From an uncultured Collinsella sp. (lineage in GTDB: Bacteria; Actinomycetota; Coriobacteriia; Coriobacteriales; Coriobacteriaceae), in NCBI GenBank assembly GCA_900544115.1, contig UQTW01000003.1:1-64000 (forward strand): DNA of 64,000 nt, read 5' to 3'. Numbering within the stretch: position 1 is the first letter of the stretch; every line of letters begins with the position of its first letter. Below the pieces are notes generated by a model. The model saw nothing but the letters and a program-made list of their open reading frames with translations, made no database searches and was not told the DNA's origin. Shown piece after piece: positions 55,270 through 62,835 of this stretch. A program made the position numbers and the translations under genes.

Positions 55270-55653
55270 AGGTTTGGCTGAAGACGTATTGTCCATTTAT
55301 TGATAAATCGTTTTAGCTTTACGGGCGTCTGCTGATGCGGGCGCCCCTATTTTGCTGCTATGGGGGAGGGGCTTGTCGAGAACTTCTGTAGGACCTTTGG
55401 GCAGGTTGTGAAGGGGGTACGTTCGCGGGTGGCAACCGACCGCCCGCTCTGTTCCATGTGGTTGATGAGCGGTCGGATGGTACTCTAATCGGGCTTCGAA
55501 ACAGAAGTGACACATATGGAGCGCTTTAATAAATTGCAGCGTTTCAATAAACAGCTTTTTGTTTAACTGCAGCTAAAACTCTGTTACGATGCAGTCCAGG
55601 CGGGTGCCGGAATGGGACTTGGGCACGCGCGAACCTACTTGAAAGGCTACCTT
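55270..55653. other. Intergenic region argH-ndk
   Basis: No convincing gene. A weak terminator-like gggcg ... cgccc followed by ctatttt lies near 55323-55352 after argH. The ndk promoter should lie near 55550-55590 (TGTTACGAT resembles an extended -10) but I cannot fix it. Confidence 0.4.
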
Positions 55654-56058
55654 ATGGCTATCGAGAAGACCTTCATCATGATTAAGCCCGACGCGGTGCG
55701 CGATCGCAAGATCGGCGAGATCGTTGCTCGTATTGAGCGTAGCGGCCTTGTCATCGAGCGCATGGAGATGACCACGCTCGAGCGCGCTACCGTCGAGGAG
55801 CACTACGCCCATCTGGCCGACAAGCCCTTCTTTGGCGGTCTCTGCGACTTTATGACGAGCGGTCCGGTCGTCAAGATGGTCGTTTCCGGTCTCTCCGCTG
55901 TTTCCAAGATGCGCACCCTTATGGGCGCTACCAACCCGCTTGATGCTGCGCCCGGCACCATCCGCGGCGACTTCGCCGTCGATGTCAACGCCAACGTGAT
56001 TCACGGCTCCGACTGCCTGGAGAACGCCGAGATCGAGATCAAGCGCTTCTTTGGCTAA
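55654..56058 (+). CDS. ndk: Nucleoside diphosphate kinase
   Basis: 134 residues. EKTFIMIKPDAVRDRKIGEI, MEMTTLERATVEEHYAHLAD, KPFFGGLCDFMTSGPVVKMV, TNPLDAAPGTIRGDFA and NANVIHGSDCLENAEIEIKR with the phospho-accepting His. It balances NTP pools by transferring the gamma phosphate. Start ATG 55654 with GAAAGG upstream. Confidence 0.97.
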   Translation: MAIEKTFIMIKPDAVRDRKIGEIVARIERSGLVIERMEMTTLERATVEEHYAHLADKPFFGGLCDFMTSGPVVKMVVSGLSAVSKMRTLMGATNPLDAAPGTIRGDFAVDVNANVIHGSDCLENAEIEIKRFFG

Positions 56059-56097
56059 ACCAGCTTTGACTCCTTAAAGCTGTTAGCGTGTGGCTTG

Positions 56098-56130
56098 GGC
56101 GCCGCGGAACTCCATCCGCGGCGCCCTTTT
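56098..56130 (+). terminator. Rho-independent terminator of ndk
   Basis: An 11-bp perfect stem ggcgccgcgga / tccgcggcgcc followed by cttttat. Confidence 0.9.
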
Positions 56131-56174
56131 ATATTCCAGTAGATTTTTGAGACATGCCTAGAAATCTACTAAAG

Positions 56175-56214
56175 AGCCCCCGCCTGGAATGTGCGTGCAT
56201 TCCAGGCGGGGGCT
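56175..56214 (-). terminator. Terminator of rpiB
   Basis: A 16-bp perfect stem (agcccccgcctggaat and its complement) with an 8-nt loop, followed on the minus strand by a T-containing tail (ctttag). Confidence 0.85.
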
Positions 56215-56241
56215 GTCGCTAGCGTATGGCGTTGTAAGTCT

Positions 56242-56709
56242 TTAGGCCTCGTCGACGACCTTGAGACCGCGGGTCTGGTCGATCTCGTTGAGGAGGTTGA
56301 CGCGACGCTCGTGGCGGCCGCCCTCGAACTCGGCGTCGAGCCACTCGTCGACGATCATCTTAGCGAGCTCGGAGCCAACGACGCGGGCGCCAAAGGCGAG
56401 CACGTTGGTGTTGTTGTGCATGCGGGAGAGCTTGGCGCTGAAGGGCTCGGAGCACACGACGGCGCGTACGCCCTCGACCTTGTTGGCAGCCAGGCTGATC
56501 CCGACGCCGGTACCGCAGATCAGGATGCCCAAGTCGACGTCGCCGTTGGCAACGGCCTTACCCACCTTGTAGCCGGCGATGGGGTAGTCGAAGCTCTCGG
56601 AGGTGTCGGTGCCAAAGTTCACGACCTCGCAGCCGCGCTCCTTCAGGTGCTCGGAAATGATGTTCTTGAGCTCGACGGCGGCGTGGTCGTTACCGATACC
56701 GATCTTCAT
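56242..56709 (-). CDS. rpiB: Ribose-5-phosphate isomerase B
   Basis: 155 residues. MKIGIGNDHAAVELKNIISE, VNFGTDTSESFDYPIAGYKV, GILICGTGVGISLAANKVEG (active-site Cys) and NNTNVLAFGARVVGSELAKM. It interconverts ribose-5-P and ribulose-5-P in the pentose pathway. Start ATG at 56709 with AGAGGAACC upstream. A palindromic LacI-type operator candidate lies about 90 nt upstream. Confidence 0.95.
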   Translation of the reverse strand: MKIGIGNDHAAVELKNIISEHLKERGCEVVNFGTDTSESFDYPIAGYKVGKAVANGDVDLGILICGTGVGISLAANKVEGVRAVVCSEPFSAKLSRMHNNTNVLAFGARVVGSELAKMIVDEWLDAEFEGGRHERRVNLLNEIDQTRGLKVVDEA

Positions 56710-56791
56710 AGATGGTTCCTCTCTGGTCTGTGCGGCGCAAATGCTAAAGGTGTTTACCGCGTTCGACTGCATGATAGCGCGACTTTTGCGT

Positions 56792-56820
56792 AAACGCTTG
56801 AGCGTTTTTTGGTCAAACGC
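56792..56820. promoter_or_regulatory. LacI/RbsR-like palindromic operator candidate
   Basis: aaacgc-ttga-gcgttt (56792-56807) is a perfect 16-bp palindrome; a further aaacgc lies at 56815. It sits between the divergent rpiB and desulfidase genes. Confidence 0.45.
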
Positions 56821-56981
56821 TTTAGCAGGCAACAAGACCCGCTTTTCATGAATGAATGCCGCCAGTTTGTGCTTGAGCGCCGTCCGCCGGAACCATGGTT
56901 GCGGTTTTTGATGCATTGTTATCAAATAGAAGAGCTAATTATTTTTGAGAGACCAGCCCGTTATGCAAGCAGGAGATACCT

Positions 56982-58301
56982 ATGCCTACCGATTCCCTTC
57001 GTGATGCCGCGTTTTGCGATGTTTTGAACCGCGAGCTTGTCTGTGCGCTCGGCTGCACCGAGCCTATTGCCGTTGCCTATGCAGCGGCGTTGGCGAGCCA
57101 GACGCTCGGTTGCGAACCCGATCATATGGACGTTGCCTGCTCGGGCAACATCATCAAGAACGTTAAGAGCGTGACCGTGCCCAACTCGGGCGGTATGCAC
57201 GGTATTGAAGCTGCAGCCGTGCTGGGTGCCGTGGGCGGTGACGCCAAGAGCGCGCTTGAGGTGCTCGAGAGCGTTAACGATGAAGACCGCGCTCGTGTGG
57301 CCGAGCTCCTCGCCGACGCCGGCTACTGCGATGTGTCGCTTGTCGAGGGTGTGCCCAACCTCTACATCAAGGTGACTGCGACGGCCGGGGGCCATACCGC
57401 GGTCGTCGAGATTACCGATCACCACACTAATGTCACGTGCCATACGCTCGATGGTATTCCGGTATGCGGCAAGTCGGCGGGGGAGTGCGCCGCCTGCGCC
57501 GAGCGCGTGGTGGCCGAGCGTGCGGCAGATAACGCCGATACGCCCATGTCCATTGATTCCATCATCGACTTTATCGAGGACGGTGACATTGAGGGCGCCC
57601 GCGCTGCCGTTGAGCGTCAGATTGAGCTGAATGGCGCAATCAGTGCCGAGGGCCTTGCGCACGCTTGGGGCGCCGAGGTGGGTCGTACGCTGCTGGGTGC
57701 TCGTGCCGATGACGTCGCCTGCCGTGCCCGTGCCCGTGCGGCCGCCGGGTCCGACGCCCGCATGAACGGTTGCGCGCTGCCGGTCGCCATTGTGTGCGGC
57801 TCGGGCAATCAAGGCATTACCTGCGCATTGCCCGTCATGGAGTATGCCGAGTACCTGCGTTGCGACCACGAGCGTCTGGTGCGCGCCGTGATGCTGTCCG
57901 ATCTTATCGCCGTGCATATCAAGAGCTATATTGGTGCGCTTTCGGCGTTTTGCGGTGCTATTTGCGCCGCGTGCGGCGCCGGCGCTGCGATTACCTGGCT
58001 GTGCGGTGGCACGCGCGAGCAGATTGGCGCGACGGTCTCGAATACGCTCGGTAACGTGGGCGGCATCGTGTGCGACGGCGCCAAGGCGAGTTGTGCCGCC
58101 AAGATTTCGGCTGCCGTCGATGCGGCGATTCTGGGACATGACATGGCCATGCAGGGGCGTGGCTTCCGTGCCGGCGAGGGTTTGATCCAGGATACCGTCG
58201 AGCAGACGATTGCCAGCATGGGCTACGTGGGCCGTGTGGGTATGAAGGACACCGACGTCGAGATCCTCAACATCATGATCGGCAAAACCCAAGTGTGCTA
58301 G
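56982..58301 (+). CDS. L-cysteine desulfidase family protein (CyuA/CdsB-like)
   Basis: 439 residues. The UPF0597 signatures are present: LVCALGCTEPIAVAYAAALA, VACSGNIIKNVKSVTVPNSG, LPVAIVCGSGNQGITCALPV and AAITWLCGGTREQIGATVSN, with the conserved Cys residues that hold an iron-sulfur cluster. Members degrade L-cysteine to pyruvate, ammonia and sulfide without PLP, a source of gut sulfide. Start ATG 56982 after GCAGGAGATACCT. Its stop overlaps the convergent HAD gene by 4 nt. Confidence 0.9.
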   Translation: MPTDSLRDAAFCDVLNRELVCALGCTEPIAVAYAAALASQTLGCEPDHMDVACSGNIIKNVKSVTVPNSGGMHGIEAAAVLGAVGGDAKSALEVLESVNDEDRARVAELLADAGYCDVSLVEGVPNLYIKVTATAGGHTAVVEITDHHTNVTCHTLDGIPVCGKSAGECAACAERVVAERAADNADTPMSIDSIIDFIEDGDIEGARAAVERQIELNGAISAEGLAHAWGAEVGRTLLGARADDVACRARARAAAGSDARMNGCALPVAIVCGSGNQGITCALPVMEYAEYLRCDHERLVRAVMLSDLIAVHIKSYIGALSAFCGAICAACGAGAAITWLCGGTREQIGATVSNTLGNVGGIVCDGAKASCAAKISAAVDAAILGHDMAMQGRGFRAGEGLIQDTVEQTIASMGYVGRVGMKDTDVEILNIMIGKTQVC

Positions 58302-59056
58302 GACAGTTCGTCGGCTACTTGGTGTTCGTAGAAGGCTTCTACTACGGCGTTAAAGTCGCGGGCGAAGCCTTCCATGGTTCCGCGCCAGGTGACTCGGTTG
58401 GGCTTGCCCTGGCCTACATAGGCAGTCTGAATGCCGCAGGCGGGGTTAGGGAAGTCGCGTTTGGGATCGTTGCCCACCATAAGGACCTCGTGCGGTTCGA
58501 GCCCCATCACCTGAAGCTGCTCTAGATAGTAGGTGGCATCAGGCTTGCAGCGGGTGGCGTTTCCCATGTGCGTGACGAGCTCAAAGGGGGCGTCGGCCAG
58601 GTCGCCCCAACCCATGCGGCACTCGATGGCCCCCTGCGGAAAGCTGGGGTTGGTAAAGAGCGCGCAGCGCAGCCCTGCATCCTGTACGGTCTGAAGCGCG
58701 GCGTGTGCGCCCGGCATGGCATGGGCGTTGATGAGTTCGTCATTCTTGTACGGAAGAACTTCGCGGTCGTAGTAGGTAAACGCCTCGTAGATAAGTGGGT
58801 CCGAGAGGCAAATGCCGCATCGGCGCTCGACCTCTTCTTGGTAAAACTCAAGATTGGTGCGATTGTCCGTGCTGCTGCGGCGATTGGCGTTGAGGTCGAC
58901 CAGGATGGTGCCGAGGCGTGCCATCGTGCCACCGCGGCTGCGGCGCCCGATATCCGCGAGCATCGAAGAGACATCCTTAAAATATCGAAGGATGAACGCG
59001 TTGAGGTTGATGCTAAGAAGCGTTTCGTCCATATCGAAAACGACTGCTTTGAGCAC
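58298..59056 (-). CDS. HAD family hydrolase
   Basis: 252 residues from GTG at 59056 (AGAAAGGTG upstream). Motif I AVVFDMDETLLSINLNAFIL, motif II CALFTNPSFP, and motif IV EVLMVGNDPKRDFPNPACGI with a helical C1 cap. A small-molecule phosphatase of unknown substrate. Confidence 0.88.
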   Translation of the reverse strand: MLKAVVFDMDETLLSINLNAFILRYFKDVSSMLADIGRRSRGGTMARLGTILVDLNANRRSSTDNRTNLEFYQEEVERRCGICLSDPLIYEAFTYYDREVLPYKNDELINAHAMPGAHAALQTVQDAGLRCALFTNPSFPQGAIECRMGWGDLADAPFELVTHMGNATRCKPDATYYLEQLQVMGLEPHEVLMVGNDPKRDFPNPACGIQTAYVGQGKPNRVTWRGTMEGFARDFNAVVEAFYEHQVADELS

Positions 59057-59371
59057 GCGGGCACCTTTCTCGAAAAATCGATCTAGAATCGTTGGCTCCG
59101 GATACTTTACCCCAAAGCCGAATGCCTGGCTGGTTATCGTCAAGTTGCGGAGACGTGTGTTCATAAGATTACGAAAAAGTCTCCACACGAGTAAAAAATC
59201 GCAGTTCACGCTTGAAATCGAACTCATTTCCCCGTAACCTATACGAACGTGATTGCATAAGCGTCACATTAGTATCTGTCGGCTCCCGAGTGTTCCTAAA
59301 CGTTGTGTGCTTGTCGCACCCTTCTGTAGGTCCTAGCAATCGGGGCCCCGTAGTTCGAAAGGGGTCCACCT
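59057..59371. other. Divergent promoter region and rpsA leader
   Basis: No gene seen. The rpsA 5' leader here ends with GAAAGGGGTCCACC before the TTG start. No recognised riboswitch; a short hairpin-rich stretch (cggggccccg, 59342-59351) precedes the ribosome-binding site. Confidence 0.4.
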
Positions 59372-60538
59372 TTGAGTGAGATTCAGAACTCGTCCATTTT
59401 CTCTCTTGACGATGTCAACGAGGAGGAGATGAACAACCTCATCGACGGTACGATTACCGACTTTGATGAGGGCGATCTCGTTAACGGCACTGTCGTTAAG
59501 ATCGAGCATGACGAGGTGCTCGTTGACATCGGATTCAAGTCCGAGGGCGTTATCCCGGTCCGCGAGCTGTCCATCCGCAAGGACGCTAACCCTGCAGACA
59601 TCGTTGCACTCGGTGATCCCATCGAGGCTCTGGTTCTCCAGAAGGAGGACAAGGACGGTCGTCTGGTCCTGTCCAAGAAGCGTGCCGAGTACGAGCGTGC
59701 TTGGAACCGCATCGAGGAGAAGTTCAACTCCGGCGAGAACGTCGAGGGCGAGGTTATCGAGGTTGTCAAGGGCGGCCTGATCCTCGACATCGGCCTGCGT
59801 GGCTTCCTGCCCGCTTCCCTCGTCGACCTCCGTCGCGTCAAGGACCTCACCTCCTACATGGGCACCCGCATCGAGGCCCGCGTCATCGAGATGGACCGCA
59901 ACCGCAACAACGTTGTCCTCTCCCGTCGCGTCGTGCTCGAGGAGTCCCGTAAGGCCGAGCGCTCCGAGATCCTGTCCAAGCTCAAGTCTGGCATGCGTCT
60001 CCAGGGCACCGTTTCCTCCATCGTCGACTTCGGCGCCTTCGTCGACCTCGGCGGCATCGACGGCCTCATCCACATCTCCGAGCTCTCCTGGAACCACGTC
60101 AACCATCCTTCCGAGGTTGTCAAGGTCGGCCAGGAGGTCGAGGTCGAGGTTCTCGACGTCGATCTCAACCGCGAGCGTATCTCCCTGGGTCTCAAGCAGA
60201 CCACCGAGGATCCGTGGCGCGCACTGGTCAAGAAGTACCCCGTCGGCGCTATCGTCGAGGGCACGGTGACCAAGCTTGTCCCGTTCGGCGCTTTCGTCGA
60301 CCTGGGCGAGGGCATCGAGGGTCTGGTGCACATCTCCGAGATGGCCAACAAGCACGTCGATCAGCCTTCTCAGGTCACCCACGTGGGCGACAAGGTTCAG
60401 GTCAAGGTCATGGAGATCGACCTCGACCGTCGTCGTATCTCCCTGTCCATGAAGTCTGCTGCTGAGACTCTGGGCGTCGAGATCGAGGTTACCCCGCTGC
60501 CTTCCGAGAAGAAGGACGAGGAGACCGACGCCGAGTAA
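59372..60538 (+). CDS. rpsA: 30S ribosomal protein S1
   Basis: 388 residues from TTG at 59372. Four S1 RNA-binding domains: about 32-105 (GDLVNGTVVKIEHDEVLVDI), about 120-190 (NVEGEVIEVVKGGLILDIGL), about 207-277 (MRLQGTVSSIVDFGAFVDLG) and about 293-365 (AIVEGTVTKLVPFGAFVDLG). The acidic tail ends KDEETDAE. Four-domain S1 is normal for actinobacteria. It brings mRNA to the 30S subunit. Confidence 0.97.
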   Translation: MSEIQNSSIFSLDDVNEEEMNNLIDGTITDFDEGDLVNGTVVKIEHDEVLVDIGFKSEGVIPVRELSIRKDANPADIVALGDPIEALVLQKEDKDGRLVLSKKRAEYERAWNRIEEKFNSGENVEGEVIEVVKGGLILDIGLRGFLPASLVDLRRVKDLTSYMGTRIEARVIEMDRNRNNVVLSRRVVLEESRKAERSEILSKLKSGMRLQGTVSSIVDFGAFVDLGGIDGLIHISELSWNHVNHPSEVVKVGQEVEVEVLDVDLNRERISLGLKQTTEDPWRALVKKYPVGAIVEGTVTKLVPFGAFVDLGEGIEGLVHISEMANKHVDQPSQVTHVGDKVQVKVMEIDLDRRRISLSMKSAAETLGVEIEVTPLPSEKKDEETDAE

Positions 60539-60562
60539 ATCGGTTTGACGATCACTTGTTTT

Positions 60563-60596
60563 AAGGGATCCGTCCGTAATGGACGGGTCCCTTTTT
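60563..60596 (+). terminator. Rho-independent terminator of rpsA
   Basis: Stem aagggatccgtcc / ggacgggtcccttttt with one mismatch and a five-T run. Confidence 0.9.
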
Positions 60597-60857
60597 GCAT
60601 TTGGCACCGAGATGCGCAATGCTGCCGGGCTGTCCACAGGCTATTGGATTGTCGGTGCATGAAAAAAGCCGACATCCCGCCTCGGGGAGGAGGCGGGAAC
60701 ACACCGAGTAGACGGAGGGGTGCGGAGCGCGGTCGCGTCTCGACTGACGACGTTGCCCATCGACAGGACCATTGTAGCGCATGGCGGTTCTTGGTTTATC
60801 GTGTCGAGCGTTTGCGTTGTGCCATTGCCTGCGGCAACGGTGTGTTACACTCTTGCA
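60597..60857 (+). promoter_or_regulatory. Spacer and rnpB promoter region
   Basis: A perfect 8-bp hairpin (tcccgcct / aggcggga, 60675-60698) lies here. TACACT (60846-60851) fits a -10 box with TTGCCT (60825-60830) as a -35 at short spacing; transcription would start at about 60858, where the RNase P RNA begins. No gene seen. Confidence 0.5.
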
Positions 60858-61224
60858 CTGCTGAGTGGGCCAGACGGTCGCGCGATGTGCTGCTTGCAGT
60901 ACGCGTGAGGAAAGTCCGGGCTCCAGAGGGCGGGATGCCGGCTAACGGCCGGGCGGAGTGATCCGACGGAAAGCGCCGCAGAAAAGAAGACTCCCACCTG
61001 CGCCGCAAGGCGTAAAGGGAAAAGCTGAAACGGTGGTGTAAGAGACCACCAGCGTCGTGGCAACATGGCGGCTTGGCAAGCCCCATCCGGAGCAAGCGCG
61101 AATAGGAACGCTATGGGCCGGCCCGGTCCGCGTTCGGGTAGCGTGCGTGGAGCTGCACGGTAACGTGCAGACAAGATAAATGACCGTTCACGACAGAACC
61201 CGGCTTACAAGCCCACTCAGCACT
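60858..61224 (+). ncRNA. rnpB: RNase P RNA
   Basis: Catalytic RNA of RNase P, which matures tRNA 5' ends. The universally conserved blocks are GAGGAAAGTCCGGGCTCC near 60907 and AGACAAGATAAATGACCG ... ACAGAACCCGGCTTAC near 61171-61210. The 5' and 3' ends pair as gctgagtgggc with gcccactcagc (60860-60870 and 61211-61221), and ggccagacgg plus loops fit bacterial type A. Ends are given by that P1 pairing. Confidence 0.96.
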
Positions 61225-61451
61225 TTGTTGACGCTGCGAATCCGTCAGCGCGGCAATCTGCCTTTCAAGCCTTCGGGCATGACCATAAGGTCAATGCCCT
61301 CGTCTTTCAAGGCACCTTGCTCGCGCTGACGGGTTCTCGCTTTCGTTGACGGATTCATCGGCGGCTCCATTCTTATCGCCGGGGTTATTGGTGCGGCCTT
61401 TGCCGTATTATTGAGGCTGTTTGTTGCTTTGCTTGTTGTTGAGGGGCTTTG

Positions 61452-62087
61452 TTGGACAGCTATTTTACTCTGCAATCGAATATTGAGGTTTCGGGCGAGT
61501 TTGTGGACCGCAAGAGTCGGTTTATTGCCCAGCTGGTCCATATTGAGTCCGAGGACGAGGCGAATGCCTTTATCGAGATGGTTCGCAAGCGTCATTACGA
61601 CGCTCGACACAATGTTCCCGCGTGGATTTTGGTCGATGGGCGTGAGCGCCAGAGCGATGATGGTGAGCCGAGCCGTACGAGCGGCATGCCGACGCTCGAG
61701 GTGCTGCGCGGAGCGGGGCTCAAAAATGTTTGCTGCGTAGTGACGCGCTATTTTGGTGGTACGTTGTTGGGACCTGGTGGCTTGGTACGCGCCTATACCG
61801 CGGCGACGCAGACGGCGGTGGCTGCGGCTCAGGAAGCCGGGCAGATCGTTGAGATGACGAGCGTCGTGCCGGTTGATGTGCGTGTGGCCTATCCACAGTA
61901 TGAGCAAGTGCTTCGTTTGGCCCAGGATTCGGATGCCAAGGTTTCGGATACCGATTACGCGGATGCCGTGACGATTCATTTGGTGTTTAAGGCGGGGGAG
62001 CAGGAGCCGTTTTGCGTTAAGATGCGCGAGCTTATGGCGGGGCGTGAGGAGATTGAGGTCGGCGCTCCCGAATTTGCCGAGTTCTAA
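61452..62087 (+). CDS. YigZ/IMPACT family protein
   Basis: 211 residues from TTG at 61452 (GAGGGG upstream). The UPF0029 domain is clear: DRKSRFIAQLVHIESEDEAN, DGEPSRTSGMPTLEVLRGAG, VTRYFGGTLLGPGGLVRAYT. The C-terminal half is a DUF1949 domain. These proteins are linked to translation/ribosome-associated control; function in bacteria is not settled. Located downstream of rnpB. Confidence 0.9.
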   Translation: MDSYFTLQSNIEVSGEFVDRKSRFIAQLVHIESEDEANAFIEMVRKRHYDARHNVPAWILVDGRERQSDDGEPSRTSGMPTLEVLRGAGLKNVCCVVTRYFGGTLLGPGGLVRAYTAATQTAVAAAQEAGQIVEMTSVVPVDVRVAYPQYEQVLRLAQDSDAKVSDTDYADAVTIHLVFKAGEQEPFCVKMRELMAGREEIEVGAPEFAEF

Positions 62088-62141
62088 CGACGACGGCCGG
62101 CGTGCTTTTGGATGAATCCCAAGCGCGCCGGCCGTCGTTTT
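62088..62141. terminator. Bidirectional terminator between convergent genes
   Basis: cgacggccggcg (62091-62102) pairs perfectly with cgccggccgtcg (62126-62137), followed by ttttat. Confidence 0.8.
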
Positions 62142-62154
62142 ATGTTGTCGCCGT

Positions 62155-62601
62155 TTACTCGGCGAGCTGCTTTAGCACATCGCAGGCGATGTCGACGGCG
62201 TCGTCGATGCAGCCGGGGCAGCTGCGGAGCGGACCCTGGTCCGATCCGACGCCTTTGAGCGTGCCGCAGACGGTCGTGGTGTTCTTCTCGCCAAAGCGCT
62301 TGGCAATCTCGCGCGACAGCTTGTAGGTCTGGCCCTTGGTCTTGGGGTTCTCCATACCGTCGCTCATCACAAAGCCCATGATGACCACGGCGCCCGAGAT
62401 GGCGCCGCAGGTCTCGGTCATGCCGCCCATGCCGGCGCCAAAGCCCTCGGTGAGGGTAAAGGCGATCTGGGGGTCGAGCCCCACAGCGGGCGCGAGCGTG
62501 CAAGCGACAGCCTGGGCGCAGTTAAAGCCGCGGGCGTGGTACTCGGCAGCCTGAGCCTGGCAGGCGGCAGTGTTGAGCTGGGTGGTATCGATCTGCTTCA
62601 T
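62155..62601 (-). CDS. C_GCAxxG_C_C family redox-type protein
   Basis: 148 residues. ARGFNCAQAVACTLAPAVGL, GFGAGMGGMTETCGAISGAV and LRSCPGCIDDAVDIACD give the family Cys pattern. These proteins are thought to bind metal or serve in redox chemistry, with no fixed function. Start at 62601 (MKQIDTTQ) after AAGGAGA, preferred over the upstream ATG. Confidence 0.85.
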   Translation of the reverse strand: MKQIDTTQLNTAACQAQAAEYHARGFNCAQAVACTLAPAVGLDPQIAFTLTEGFGAGMGGMTETCGAISGAVVIMGFVMSDGMENPKTKGQTYKLSREIAKRFGEKNTTTVCGTLKGVGSDQGPLRSCPGCIDDAVDIACDVLKQLAE

Positions 62602-62707
62602 CGTTGTCTCCTTGTTCATGGTGTACCCGCCTATGGTACCCTTGCCGGCGCATTCGCTTATCGAGACCGCAGTGCATATCTCATTGTTTTTCGCCATCGA
62701 ACACTTT

Positions 62708-62747
62708 CTTAAGATTTGGGACAAATAAACCTGATTAATTTGTCCCA
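62708..62747. repeat. Dispersed intergenic repeat, copy 2
   Basis: Second copy of the 40-bp element at 50412-50451; same flanking dyad, loop region diverged. Confidence 0.65.
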
Positions 62748-62835
62748 TAACCTATCGGCGGGATGGGTTGAGAGGGGTGCGGGGTAGCGGTATCGTGAAC
62801 CGAATAAAAACAAAACCCAAGTAAGGGAGTTGGAT

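Noticed and set aside
60545..61174. Short frames on both strands within 60545-61174
   Set aside because: The region is the RNase P RNA and its promoter; conserved RNA blocks explain it.
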